Origin: Deltaproteobacteria bacterium
Lineage (GTDB): Bacteria > Myxococcota > JACPTQ01
Direction: 5' to 3'
Assembly: GCA_016192705.1 (NCBI GenBank)
Contig: JACPTQ010000029.1
Span: 1-64,000 of the forward strand
Length of the DNA stretch: 64,000 nucleotides
The number at the start of each line of letters is the position of its first letter. Position 1 is the stretch's first letter. The translations under genes and the position numbers were made by a program. Under the pieces are notes generated by a model. That model searched no databases. It was not told the DNA's origin and was given only the letters and a program-made list of their open reading frames with translations. Shown here piece by piece: positions 43,701-53,261 of the stretch.

Positions 43701-46700
43701 GGTTCGGAAGAATCGGTCCCGAAATCGCCATCGGCACGCCGCCAAAGTAAATCGCTGTTCCCGCGTCAAATTTGGTGCCCGTAACCGTGACCCATGTTCC
43801 GCCATCTTCGGCGCCGTAAAGCGGCGAAACGTTCGAGATGGTCGCGGGACCCGGTGACGCGACTGTGTACGTGTAGCCACTATAGGGCGACGACGACCCA
43901 CCAACCGCGGTGACAACGACGTCGACGGTTCCAGGCGCGTGAACCTGCGTCACACCGGTCATCGACGTCGTTCCGGTGACCACGACGTTTAGGAGCGGCT
44001 GTCCTCCGAATGTCACCGCCGCACCCGCACTGAAGTTCGCCCCGGTGATCGTCACCGAAGTTCCGCCCAACTCCGTGCCGCTCGAAGGCACCACCGACGA
44101 AATCGTCGGTGCCTCCAAATACGTGAACGCGTTCGCGAGCGGTGTTCCCCCCCCAACCGACACGTCGACAGCGCCCGGTGAATGCGCTGGTGTCAATCCG
44201 TCGATCTCATTCGTATTTACAAAGGTGGGAAACTGGAGTGGCACTCCGCCAAACAGGACGACCATACCAGCGTCAAAGCCCGCCCCAAACACGCGCACGC
44301 TCGTTCCACCGGCGGACATCCCGGTCGCCGGTTCCACACTCACAACGGTTGGCCCCGAAACCGGCGCCCCCGAATAGGTGAACGTCGCGGCGTTCGACGT
44401 CCCGCCGAGAGCGGTTAACGTTACGGGTACCGCCCCAGCGTCGTTGAAGGCGGGTGATATGGCCATGATCTTTCCAGACTCCGCACCCGCGTCCCAGAAC
44501 AAGACGGCCGACAACCCATCAAACTTCACGGACTCCAAATCGACGAGGTCCGTTCCAAAAATCGCGACAAATGTTCCGCCCGACGGCGTTCCCGACGCCG
44601 GGACAAGCGTCGTGATGGTCGGCGGCGCGACGTAAGTGAAGGCGTTCGCCGCGATCGCCTGGCCGTAGTCGTCGACGACGGTGATATTAACGGGCCCTGG
44701 CGAACCCATGGCCGGCGCATAGACCGACATTTTTTTCGTCGGCGATGGCAGCTCATACACGACCCCAACCGCTTCGACCCCATCAAAGTAAACGAGCGTC
44801 GCGTTTGGAACGAAGCCGTCGCCATCGATCGTCACGGTTGTACCACCCGCCATAGGTCCAATCGCGGGCGACACCGACGCAATCGAGACGACCGGGTTGT
44901 ACGTAAACCTCACGCCTGAATCCCACATGCCACCGATGTTTGGCGTGTACGCCGTCACAGCCACTTGGCCCGGAACAGCCGCTGGCGGTGAGAACCCGGT
45001 CATGACAAAACTGCTCACGTACCCGGCGTCGGAAAGATTCACGCCGCCCAACTGGACGATTGTCGACGGCACGAAGTTCGTGCCCGTCACGGTAACCGAC
45101 GTTCCGCCCCCCATCGGGCCAACCACCGGCGCGATGCTGCTCACCGTCGGCACGCCGCCGTCTTCGCTATAATAGGTGAACCCACCGGTGAGCGTCGCAA
45201 GACCGTTCTGGTTATACGCGACAACGTTAACGACTCCCGGCGCGACGGCCGTCGGCAAGAAACCCCGTGCCTCGTAAATGCCCGCGTCGACCGTCGTGAT
45301 GCTTACGGCCGGCACCGGCGTCGAGCCGATTGAAAACCCCGTCCCCGCGATAAAACCTTGACCACGAATTGTGACCGGAATCCCACCTGCCTTTGGTCCG
45401 CTGGATGGCACAACCACCTCAACAACGGGACGCGCCTCGTAAGTAAACGCGCTCGATAACTGTCCAGAGCCTTTCTGCGTGATGACCGTCACCGGTCGCG
45501 GACCATCGCTTGCGCTTCCCGGCGGCGTGAGACCGCGCAAAAGTTCTGGCGTGTCCACGACAATATTCGACAGCGGATTCGGACCGATATACGCGGTCGT
45601 CGGAGCACTCAGGTCAAAATTTGCGCCCCGAATCTCGACGAGGGTCCCGCCTATCTCCGGACCGGTCTGAGGCGATATCGACGAAAGAACGGGCGCCCCG
45701 ACGCCGGCTCCAGAGTAATAACGAAATCCGCCGTCAAGAACGGCTGTCCCGCAAACCCCCGACACCGACAGATCGACATACGCCGATCCGGCATCATCGA
45801 GAAAAACCGTGGCCGGCGGCGCGATGACGGTGACTTGCGTTCCACCGTCAGCAACGTCGCCCAAAACGGTCGCGGCGCTTGCGCCAAAATATACGACCGA
45901 TCCTTGCGTGAACGACGAGCCCGAAATCAATACTTTGGCTCCGCCATCGGGGTTGTCAATCGCGCCCGTTAAGAAGCCGGTGATATCGACGACATTGACC
46001 CGACTAATCGCGCTCGCCCCCGCAACGTAAACATGTCCACCAGAAAATGTTGCGGTGCCGCCGGCCGCGCTCACACGAAGATCGACATAATTGGGAGCCG
46101 CGGTCGGCCCCGCGTCGGCCAACACCAGTGGAACAACGGCGCGAATGACGCTCGTGCTCTCGACACTCGCGTCGGCGGATTGAATCGCGCCAAAGAGGAC
46201 CGACGTCGCACCGATGAAATTCGTGCCGCGAATGACAACCGTTTCGCCCCCAGAAAACAATCCACAGCGCGGATCGATCGACGTGATCGTCGGCGCTGGA
46301 ATGAGCGCGCTCGCTTCCTCAACGTTCAGCGTGACCGGGTTGGTCCGCCTCCCCGATGGATCAATGACTTCGACGTCGTAATGGCCTACCGAAAGGTTGA
46401 CGCCCGCAGGAAACATTGGATTAAGGTCCCAACGGATTTCAGTGGACCTTTCAAAAACGACTCCGTCCGCCGGCCCGACGAGGCGCATGACCTCGCCACC
46501 ATCAAGCGAGAGGGTGACGGTGAATGTGGCGTTGGCTTTAAGACTCTCGCCGGTGGCATGCACTTCAACTTTCGGGACAAAGTTCACGCCCGAAAGAACG
46601 ACGGAGGCATCCGGCGCTTGGTTTGATTGGGGGAGCCGATCCGGGGAAATGCTCAAAAGCTCGGGTGAACGTTGGCCGCTGGTTCGCGTGCAGGCGACGG

Positions 46701-46818
46701 CGGCCGCCAGAGCGATAACCGACGCGAAAGCAACACTTGGCGCGCGCTTACCCAGGGCAAAACTCTCCTTCGCGAGGCGGACCCTTCCGTCCTCCTTGAT
46801 TCTACGGAAGAGCCGCAC
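40729..46818 (-). CDS. Giant TIG/IPT-repeat surface lipoprotein with C-terminal propeller
   Basis: A 2029-residue protein starting at GTG 46818 with a long basic n-region and a lipobox ending AAAVAC. About 17-18 tandem TIG/IPT Ig-like domains follow, each opening with a pattern such as SSIxPxxGPxxGGTxVTIxG and about 85-90 residues long. The last 330 residues contain short strands (MWVGTGNNGLVLIEP, LVLATHDNGIEVCS, AIWLGTQAGIWG) typical of two-component-regulator propeller repeats. The likely role is a long fibre displaying a propeller head at the cell surface for adhesion or polysaccharide binding; this is inferred from architecture only. Confidence 0.82.
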   Translation of the reverse strand: MRLFRRIKEDGRVRLAKESFALGKRAPSVAFASVIALAAAVACTRTSGQRSPELLSISPDRLPQSNQAPDASVVLSGVNFVPKVEVHATGESLKANATFTVTLSLDGGEVMRLVGPADGVVFERSTEIRWDLNPMFPAGVNLSVGHYDVEVIDPSGRRTNPVTLNVEEASALIPAPTITSIDPRCGLFSGGETVVIRGTNFIGATSVLFGAIQSADASVESTSVIRAVVPLVLADAGPTAAPNYVDLRVSAAGGTATFSGGHVYVAGASAISRVNVVDITGFLTGAIDNPDGGAKVLISGSSFTQGSVVYFGASAATVLGDVADGGTQVTVIAPPATVFLDDAGSAYVDLSVSGVCGTAVLDGGFRYYSGAGVGAPVLSSISPQTGPEIGGTLVEIRGANFDLSAPTTAYIGPNPLSNIVVDTPELLRGLTPPGSASDGPRPVTVITQKGSGQLSSAFTYEARPVVEVVVPSSGPKAGGIPVTIRGQGFIAGTGFSIGSTPVPAVSITTVDAGIYEARGFLPTAVAPGVVNVVAYNQNGLATLTGGFTYYSEDGGVPTVSSIAPVVGPMGGGTSVTVTGTNFVPSTIVQLGGVNLSDAGYVSSFVMTGFSPPAAVPGQVAVTAYTPNIGGMWDSGVRFTYNPVVSIASVSPAIGPMAGGTTVTIDGDGFVPNATLVYFDGVEAVGVVYELPSPTKKMSVYAPAMGSPGPVNITVVDDYGQAIAANAFTYVAPPTITTLVPASGTPSGGTFVAIFGTDLVDLESVKFDGLSAVLFWDAGAESGKIMAISPAFNDAGAVPVTLTALGGTSNAATFTYSGAPVSGPTVVSVEPATGMSAGGTSVRVFGAGFDAGMVVLFGGVPLQFPTFVNTNEIDGLTPAHSPGAVDVSVGGGTPLANAFTYLEAPTISSVVPSSGTELGGTSVTITGANFSAGAAVTFGGQPLLNVVVTGTTSMTGVTQVHAPGTVDVVVTAVGGSSSPYSGYTYTVASPGPATISNVSPLYGAEDGGTWVTVTGTKFDAGTAIYFGGVPMAISGPILPNQVTGFAPRGTGAVSVQVDPPVGGTWSPFTYLPPPHVSSIVPSTGPSSGGTPVTIYGTDFADAGGATLGGVPLTQFLVVNPTTITGVTASLSEGQQNVVVTNALFGSSPETVLFAVTPNFTVTSISPKAGSQDGGISITITGSSFSDAGFIAGWGSTTLVSSTTMSITIPAGQGTKVVSVTMGETKTCADASDCTFNYMPGPTLSGITPVLGPTAGGTSVEFTGANLASVTGVTFGSNPAGSFVYEPGTGKVFATTPAGPAGNAAVVLTTPYGMANAPTAFRYVAPPTITSVMNTGVTPNVNEGSASSPAPVTITGTNFVDASVSFDGGGLLSSIVVVNETTITATTPSGPGPGYVTATVSSAGGVGSLGNAFYYTVGPSVTGISPDAGPYAGGTAVSIIGSGFSPATTVRLHGVADGGTLLSKVFVNPTLITGTTPAASGAGSAPITAYNTTGSGTLAPGFAYDSSNDLAITSVTPSMGTVEGSVPVVIFGRNFGGVTSVLFDGGPVLSMFVVSGNQINVTTPASAYTGRVDVEVCKPGCDGGETYAILPSAFEYIPAVSITSIYPPVGPTISQRASPTNQHVTITGANFNPDAGLIVKFFRSDGSADLINQVIVNATTITGEVPNGISDYTTAEVSVTSPVTGTKILDAGYSYWPAKVNFASGVLNDDVFAIAEHTPTRMWVGTGNNGLVLIEPVTGAIIRSYVNETPSNKIRDVAVWKSGLMHRLVLATHDNGIEVCSVDAGSIDIVLPCTPYFTNRRSRGVSVHQDGRAYSATDNGIRAVDLYSGSTDCWSVASLFAVQNDTNGISVDTVNGAIWLGTQAGIWGTATIPAVSSCNNDRWPTSIAASQVVGTSGSVQAVRVDPDGGYLYSAINSSSGGMGRCMRTLTPDCQSFGVVANSPPFPSNCRTAQDVAIGTVGFAWLGVSCGDIASGFGRFNMSQNLFDSEWVSNATKKFRVNAVFVDSREVKWIGGTAGGANVPGVTRYTEW

Positions 46819-47067
46819 CGGTCGCCACCCGACACTGTGGGTAAATGTGGTCCGCGCGATGAATCTCGCAACAGGGCCTGGGGTCTAATGTTCCCATCGC
46901 GTCGCCCAATGAACGGTCACCTGACCCCGGTCGGCTGTCGCAATGGCCCCGCGGCGCTCGATTCTGTGGTAAACAGCTGGGCCTTGCGTGGTACGCGCAT
47001 TGCTCACGTTATGCTCGAAGTTCTCGTTGTAAGCGTCAAACGCAGGGGAAACCAGGGGAAACAAGCG
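46819..47067. other. Divergent intergenic region, nothing firm recognised
   Basis: These 249 bp separate the divergent TIG-repeat and 1022-aa lipoprotein genes and must hold both promoters. I see no confident -35/-10 pair, hairpin terminator or repeat. A longer frame of the plus-strand gene stays open through part of it but has no signal-peptide start there. Confidence 0.5.
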
Positions 47068-50000
47068 ATGTTGGGGCGGAGGAATCGTCGAATGTGGAAT
47101 CGAAAGTGGAGCTGGGGCGCGGTTGCAATCCTTGGGGTCGGCGCCGTCGGATGCGAGTACGAGTTTTCGACGGAGCGCCATGTTCCCGCGCGCGGAACGC
47201 TCGGCGAAGAAGTTTATAAGATTGTCCTTGACGAAGCGGCGCACTCGGCGCGCGACCAACAGGCGCGCGTGGGACGGGTTGAGGCGCAGAAAGACGACTT
47301 CATCACGGCGGTCGACAACGTTTTGCCGCCCGCTATGCACGACCCGGTTCAGAAGCTCTTGACGTCGATGCTCCCGCTTTATGACGAAGACATCTTTAGC
47401 CGCACAACAAGAAGCGTCGCGAGCCTCTTGGGCGACATGGCGCTAGACAACGCCTATTTGACGGCGGCCGTGCGCGGCGATCTCAAAAAGAATTATCTGC
47501 CGGGTGGACGAAGCCTCGTACAACATATCGTGTCGTTTCCGAGCCTTCGTGAGCAGCTTTCCGATTTCGTGAAGATGGCGCTCGCCTACGACGGGCGCGG
47601 CGAAGATGGGCGGTTGAACGACGAAGCGGCGACACTCGCGAACATGGTCGGTGTCGCGTCGCGACGATTGAAGGAGTACACGGCGTCGGCGGACCCCGAG
47701 CGGACGGCGTACCTTTTCGCCGACTTGCTGCTGAAAGAAGACGACCGCGTGGCGCGCCCTGGACTTGCGCCGATGCTCGCCGCGCGCCCAGATTCGCGGG
47801 GGATCGCGCGGGTTCGAATTAACGCGGCGACCGGCAAGGTTTACGCGCCGTTTGTCGATGGCGACAACGATGGCCTCGCGGATGTGAACGCGGCCGGACA
47901 GTTCGTCGGCGCCGACGGACAACCGATCGCGCTTGAGCCGTTTGGCGCGTCGACCGCCGATGGAATCACGCGGAGTGCGGACGGTCGCGCTCTGGCGGCT
48001 GATGGCAAAGCGGTATTCGATTACGTCGACTTGAACAAAACACTCGCGGGCGCGCTGTTCGACGACACGCACGCCTTGATCGGAAAAGAGCTGCTCTTCA
48101 AGGCGGCGAAGACAATTCCGGTCGTTATGGGTCAGCGGGTCTCGGCGCGCGGGCCGAATGGGCGCGCGTTCAACGCGTTCGGCGCGAGCGATGCGCCTCT
48201 CCTCGATCTCGTTCACGCGCTGATGGCGGCGGCCGATATTCCCGACTTGTCGAAACTGCTCACCGGTGCGAAAAAAATCATCGACACAAAGCCGGACGCC
48301 ATCGCGGGCGCCGTGCGAGAGCTGAAGCGACTCCACGCGGTTGCGGAAGCCCACGCGGAGGCGCTGGGTGAGCGCGGAAACACGCTGCTCGACGACTTGA
48401 AGCCGATCCTTGTTGAAATCATCGAAACGGACGGGCTCCTCCAGGCGCTGCTCGAAGGGCTCGTGACGCCGATCGCCGAGGACTCGGACCGCGGGATGTT
48501 GCTCCAACTGAAATACAAAAAGGACCGCGTCACCATCGCTGAAACGAATGCCGGCCAGGCGGCCGTCTACAACACGCTCGTCGATCGAACGCGCCCCGAC
48601 ACGAACCAGAACCGCAGCCTCTTCATGCGGACGCTGCACCTTTTATACGACACGTACAAAGTCTCGTTCGCGCCCAAGGTCTTTAACCGGTTCGACGCGG
48701 GTGCGCTCATCACGATTCCCGACCTCGCGATCTTTTATCTCGATTCGGTGGCCGGGAATGCGCGCGTCAGCTCGATGGTCTCGACGATCACCCGCCTTCT
48801 CGGAACGCCACTCGCCGAGCGTCCGACGCCCGAGCAGGTTAACCGATTCATCAACACACCGAACGCGCTCATGAGCGAGCCGGTCGGGCGCGACGGCGTG
48901 CTTGTTCGCGAATACCACGGCGATGCGCTCCTCGCGCTCGAGGCGGCCGGGCTGCAAAAATCGCTGAAGCCAATCGTCAAACCGTTCTCGGATCGCGGCA
49001 AGACGGAAGTCCTCGTAAAGTTTTTCGTCACGCTCTACAAACACTGGGCGTCGCCACAGTCGAACTACCAAAGCTCCGACCCGGCGCAGCCGATGTGGTC
49101 GAAGCGAAGCGGAATCGTGCGTTACGAGCCGGTCCTCATCGAGCTTTGGTCGTCGCCGTTCATGCCGCGACTTCGCGCCTTCGCAAAGGAAGCGCTCCGA
49201 ACGGAGGTCGATGGCATCAAGTTCACGACGCTCCTCGAGCGCGCCGCACGGAAACTCTTTAAGGGAGACGCGCTCCTCAAGACGCGCGACAACCGCGTCG
49301 AGCTGACGCACGAGAACGGCGTTCGCGTCACGCCCCTCACACCTTTCGACCTCATTCGAAACGCGGTCTCGAAAATCGACCGCGCCTTCGCGAACAACGC
49401 GTCGGCGAAAGCGCTGTGGCTCGACATGCGGACCGCCGTTCAGGACCTGTATTTGGAAATCGACGAATCGTCGGGCGCGCCGAAGCTCAAGAACCAAACG
49501 GGGATCGTGTTTTTGTCGCACGCGCTTGAGAAGCTCGCGGAGCGCATCCGCATCCATGAACGAACGCCGGGCGAAATGTCGAGGCGCCTCAAATCTGTTT
49601 ATGCAGACACTGAGGAAATCCTGACGGGGTATGACTTTGCGACGATCTTCGACGCGCTGACGCTCATCGATGGCCGCGCAGAGACAAAGATCTACACGCA
49701 AGATCTGTTGAAGCACATCCTTTTGAAGACGGGCGACGGGCGCGATGCGCTGTTGCGATCGACGGCCATTATGTTCTTTACGATGCTCGACGGCGCCGTG
49801 ATTCAGCCGGTCGCGCGGTTTTGGGGGAACGCGCTTGATCCGGACCGAGACTTGCTGTGGAAGCTGCTTGATTTCCAAAAGCGTGTCGACGCGCTCGACA
49901 CTGAGGGAACATTCATCAAGCTCCTTCGAAGCGGATTCGAGCCGTCGGTTCGCGGCGAAACGCCTTTCGGGATTCTTGGCAACGTCATTCGCGACGTGCA

Positions 50001-50136
50001 CCGCGTGAATCCGGCGGAGACGGGCGCGCTGTCGGAAGCCGACCATCGGTCTGTTTTAGGCGGCGCTTACGAATATCTGCTCGACACAAAGCATGGCGTC
50101 GAAAAGCTGATCGAAATCACGAAGAACAGAAAATAG
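47068..50136 (+). CDS. Large lipoprotein of unknown function
   Basis: A 1022-residue protein from ATG 47068 (AGGGGA 8 bases before), or ATG 47092 (GGAGG 9 bases before). Either gives a lipoprotein signal ending AILGVGAVGC. The mature part is mostly helical. Around residue 260-275 a calcium-loop-like DGDNDGLADVNAAG is seen. No enzyme signature is recognised. A FadL-type porin gene follows after 15 bp, so the two are likely made together and may form an outer-membrane uptake or anchoring unit. Confidence 0.7.
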   Translation: MLGRRNRRMWNRKWSWGAVAILGVGAVGCEYEFSTERHVPARGTLGEEVYKIVLDEAAHSARDQQARVGRVEAQKDDFITAVDNVLPPAMHDPVQKLLTSMLPLYDEDIFSRTTRSVASLLGDMALDNAYLTAAVRGDLKKNYLPGGRSLVQHIVSFPSLREQLSDFVKMALAYDGRGEDGRLNDEAATLANMVGVASRRLKEYTASADPERTAYLFADLLLKEDDRVARPGLAPMLAARPDSRGIARVRINAATGKVYAPFVDGDNDGLADVNAAGQFVGADGQPIALEPFGASTADGITRSADGRALAADGKAVFDYVDLNKTLAGALFDDTHALIGKELLFKAAKTIPVVMGQRVSARGPNGRAFNAFGASDAPLLDLVHALMAAADIPDLSKLLTGAKKIIDTKPDAIAGAVRELKRLHAVAEAHAEALGERGNTLLDDLKPILVEIIETDGLLQALLEGLVTPIAEDSDRGMLLQLKYKKDRVTIAETNAGQAAVYNTLVDRTRPDTNQNRSLFMRTLHLLYDTYKVSFAPKVFNRFDAGALITIPDLAIFYLDSVAGNARVSSMVSTITRLLGTPLAERPTPEQVNRFINTPNALMSEPVGRDGVLVREYHGDALLALEAAGLQKSLKPIVKPFSDRGKTEVLVKFFVTLYKHWASPQSNYQSSDPAQPMWSKRSGIVRYEPVLIELWSSPFMPRLRAFAKEALRTEVDGIKFTTLLERAARKLFKGDALLKTRDNRVELTHENGVRVTPLTPFDLIRNAVSKIDRAFANNASAKALWLDMRTAVQDLYLEIDESSGAPKLKNQTGIVFLSHALEKLAERIRIHERTPGEMSRRLKSVYADTEEILTGYDFATIFDALTLIDGRAETKIYTQDLLKHILLKTGDGRDALLRSTAIMFFTMLDGAVIQPVARFWGNALDPDRDLLWKLLDFQKRVDALDTEGTFIKLLRSGFEPSVRGETPFGILGNVIRDVHRVNPAETGALSEADHRSVLGGAYEYLLDTKHGVEKLIEITKNRK

Positions 50137-50151
50137 GGAGGCGAGCGAGCG

Positions 50152-51489
50152 ATGAAACGTACAGCAAAGATAATGACAGCAGCAGCGCTCCTCGGCGGAA
50201 TCGTCGCGAGCGGCGAGCGCGCGGAGGCGGGTGGGTTTTGGCTTCCAGCGCGCGGCGCTCGGAGCCTCGCGATGGGTGGCGCGACGGTTGCGGGCGCGGT
50301 CGATGGCTCGGCGATGTGGGACAACCCGGCGAACCTGGCGGCCTTTGACGGGTCGCGGCTCACGGTTGACCTCGGCCTCATTCAGCGCGGGACATCGTTT
50401 CAGCGTGAAGGATCGTCGATCGAGACAAACAACAGCGCAGCGCCGCAAGTCGATCCGTCGGTTTTCTTCACGACCGATTTGGGCACCAAGAATTTCACGT
50501 TTGGCGTCGGCGTTTGGGCGCCGTACCTCTCGCCGACGACATTCGACGAAAACGCCGACACACGTTACCAGCTCGTGTCGTCCACCGGTTCGATCATGCT
50601 TTATCAGGGGCTTGGCGTCGCGTGGCAGCCGAGCAAGTATTTTCGCATCGGTGCCGTGCTCGAAAACATGACGGTCAAGGTGCGCTTCATCAAGATGGCG
50701 TCGGCGTACACGGGCTTCATCGCGCAGCCTGAGTCGAAGGACTGGGACATGCTCGTCAAGATGGAAGGGACGAAGGCGGTCAATATTTCGGGCGCGTTTG
50801 GGCTTTGGTTGAAACTCGGCAAGCTCCCGATCGAAATCGGGGCGTCGACGCAGCTTCCGATCGATCTGAATTTCGACGGCACCATGGAAGCGCGGCTACC
50901 GTCGTCGGTCTTTTTTGACAACGCAAAGGCTAACGGCAACTCGGCGAAGTTCGATATGTCGATGCCTTGGATCACGCGTGTTGGTCTTCGCGTCGCGCAG
51001 GAGAAGTGGGATGTCGAAGCCGCGTACAAATACGAGCGATGGCGAACCATTCAAAACCTCGCGATTTTGCCCGACATTGTCGTGACGGGGCTTCCCGCGA
51101 TGGAAGAGCAGCGCATTCACCCGATCAACGTCCCGAAATACTTCCGCGACGCGCACTCGTTTCACCTGGGCGGGTCGTTCCGCATCGGCGAAAAAGTGCG
51201 GATGCGCGCGGGTTACTTTTTCGAGCGCGGCGCTGTTCCACCACAGACGCTCTCACTTGAAAACGCCGACATGAACAAGCACGGCTTCTCGCTCGGCGCG
51301 AGCGTCGCCGTCGGCTCTTGGGAAATCGACATGGCGTACGCGCACATCGCGATGCAGACGACAACCGTGCAGGACTCACTCGTCACGCAGCAAAACCCGG
51401 TCAACGAGGGCGGCGCGTCAACGGTCGGCAACGGCACATTCACCGGCAGCTACAACATTTTCGGCGTCGGCTTCTCGAAGAAGTTTTAG
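50152..51489 (+). CDS. FadL/OMPP1/TodX-family outer-membrane transporter
   Basis: A 445-residue beta-barrel protein with a signal peptide to about residue 26 (...GERAEA). The mature N-terminus has the FadL hatch pattern GGFWLPARGARSLAMGGATVA followed by the NPA-like WDNPANLAAF. Alternating amphipathic strands run to a terminal ...GVGFSKKF with the C-terminal Phe expected for BAM insertion. FadL-type proteins take up hydrophobic compounds such as fatty acids; the dehydrogenase, dienoyl-CoA reductase and lipase genes in the window fit such a diet. The stop overlaps the DUF2723 gene stop tail-to-tail. Confidence 0.85.
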   Translation: MKRTAKIMTAAALLGGIVASGERAEAGGFWLPARGARSLAMGGATVAGAVDGSAMWDNPANLAAFDGSRLTVDLGLIQRGTSFQREGSSIETNNSAAPQVDPSVFFTTDLGTKNFTFGVGVWAPYLSPTTFDENADTRYQLVSSTGSIMLYQGLGVAWQPSKYFRIGAVLENMTVKVRFIKMASAYTGFIAQPESKDWDMLVKMEGTKAVNISGAFGLWLKLGKLPIEIGASTQLPIDLNFDGTMEARLPSSVFFDNAKANGNSAKFDMSMPWITRVGLRVAQEKWDVEAAYKYERWRTIQNLAILPDIVVTGLPAMEEQRIHPINVPKYFRDAHSFHLGGSFRIGEKVRMRAGYFFERGAVPPQTLSLENADMNKHGFSLGASVAVGSWEIDMAYAHIAMQTTTVQDSLVTQQNPVNEGGASTVGNGTFTGSYNIFGVGFSKKF

Positions 51490-53261
51490 TCTGTAAGGGC
51501 GAATCGACCCGCCAGCTTGGACGCGGCCTCGTCGCATCGCTGAACGCCCGCGCGGTCACCAACGGTTGTGTAGGCGCCGCGAAGCTGTTTGTAGCCGGAA
51601 GCATAGAGCCCTGGGATGTCGGCGTCTGCAGCACGTGGTGGGAACGCCTGCAGTGGCCTTGCGACGACGCGTTTGGCTATCGCTTGCAAATGCACCTCGA
51701 GCTCGTCGGGTCGAGGCGTCGGAACCATCGGCGCGAGAAACTCGACGACGACGCCAAACGGGGCGAGGCGATCGGCGCGACTCATCTGCGAGGCGACGCC
51801 TTGCGTGACGAAGACGCGACGGCCCGCCGTGTGCGCGGACGCCATGACTTCACGCGAGAGCGCGCGACCCGGGACGAAGGGGACATTAAGCGACGGTTCG
51901 CGGCGCCGAATCTCGTTGACGTACCACGAGTGTCCAAGAAGCGCGACGTGAATCACGCGAACGTCTTGACGCTCACGCACAGCCTCTTGCAAGTACGTGA
52001 GGACGCTGTAGTCGCGGTCGCCGTCGATGAAGAGAAGCGCGTGCGGCGGCAAAAGCGCGAGCGCGTCGCGACCGTACGATTCGGCGAGCTTGTGGCGCTC
52101 GGGAATTGCTGCGGGGACGCTCTGAGCGGCTTGAAGCGCCAACGCGAGGCCGAGCCCCGCGATGAGCGCGACGCGGACGGCCCGAAAACGCGGCAGCGAT
52201 GCCAGGAATCTCAACGTGACTTCGAGGCCGATCGCAGCAACGGCGCCGACCATGACGAACGGGAAGAGGTCGAACCGCGCCGCGATCTCCTCGCCGAATG
52301 CGTCGACCGGATTATTGAAGAGCGCGTGGAGCAAAGGACCTGAAAAGATCCATGTCGCCAGACTCGCCAGTCCCAAGCCGCTCTCAGGGACTCCAGCGCC
52401 ACCGCGAACCGATCTGATGGCGCCGATGACCGCAAGGAGGAGAAGCGCGGGGCCAAGCGCCGCAACCGTTCGCGCGAGGTGCGCAGCGACGTGGTCCCAA
52501 CCGGACTCCGTCCCTCGAAGCAGCCCGAACGAGAAGGTTCCATAGTCAGAGCGAAAGATGTGCCGCGCGAGGCCGTCGAGCGTTTGGGTATCACCCCAAC
52601 GCGGCCACTCGGTTCCGTCGCGCGTAATGACGAGTACGAGGTAAGGCGCAAGACCCGCGGTGATTCCTGCGACGGTTATCGCAACCACGCGGCCCCTCGA
52701 CCTTCCAGCGAGCAACTTGAGAAACGCGACGACGGCAAGCGGAAACCCGAGAACGATCGTGTGGTGATTCGCGCCGCCAAGACCCACCGTCAAACCGAGT
52801 AAGAACGCACGCAAGCCAATTCGCGCCGTTGGAGAAGACGACGCGGCGAACCAGAAAAGCGTCGCGGCGATTGCGGTGTGGAGCGTAAATACTTCGGCAA
52901 CCCCCGCCTGAAAAACGAACGTGGGCGAAAATGCTATGGCGGCAACACTGATGGCGCACGCCGGGAGCGACAGACCAGCCAATCGCAATCCGCGTGCGAG
53001 CGCGAAGAGCGTCCAGGCCGCCGCAAGTGCCGACACGAGCGCAACGCGCCAGGCGACGGTTCCGGCCGGGATTTGCGCGGCCGCGTGTCCAAGCAGCGTA
53101 AAGAGTGGGTACCCGGGTGGATGCGCGACGCCGAACGAAGCCGCAACCGCGGTCAGCTCGCCCGAATCACCGCCCTGCACCGTGTTGGTTGCGAGCGCGG
53201 CGTAGAAAACCGCGGCACCGCCAAAGAGACTCCACTCACAGGAAGCACGACCGAGCTTCAC
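51486..53261 (-). CDS. DUF2723 membrane protein (GT-C-like)
   Basis: About 591 residues with some ten hydrophobic segments and a soluble C-terminal third. GTG 53261 overlaps the nuoN stop (GTGA); the longer frame upstream is antisense or out of frame with nuoN and is rejected. The GGDSGELTAVAASFGVAHPPGYPLFTLLGH region is the DUF2723 hallmark, with the Asp-containing first loop of GT-C glycosyltransferases related to protein O-mannosyltransferases. A sugar-transfer role is inferred. Its coupling to complex I genes is unusual. Confidence 0.8.
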   Translation of the reverse strand: MKLGRASCEWSLFGGAAVFYAALATNTVQGGDSGELTAVAASFGVAHPPGYPLFTLLGHAAAQIPAGTVAWRVALVSALAAAWTLFALARGLRLAGLSLPACAISVAAIAFSPTFVFQAGVAEVFTLHTAIAATLFWFAASSSPTARIGLRAFLLGLTVGLGGANHHTIVLGFPLAVVAFLKLLAGRSRGRVVAITVAGITAGLAPYLVLVITRDGTEWPRWGDTQTLDGLARHIFRSDYGTFSFGLLRGTESGWDHVAAHLARTVAALGPALLLLAVIGAIRSVRGGAGVPESGLGLASLATWIFSGPLLHALFNNPVDAFGEEIAARFDLFPFVMVGAVAAIGLEVTLRFLASLPRFRAVRVALIAGLGLALALQAAQSVPAAIPERHKLAESYGRDALALLPPHALLFIDGDRDYSVLTYLQEAVRERQDVRVIHVALLGHSWYVNEIRRREPSLNVPFVPGRALSREVMASAHTAGRRVFVTQGVASQMSRADRLAPFGVVVEFLAPMVPTPRPDELEVHLQAIAKRVVARPLQAFPPRAADADIPGLYASGYKQLRGAYTTVGDRAGVQRCDEAASKLAGRFALTD

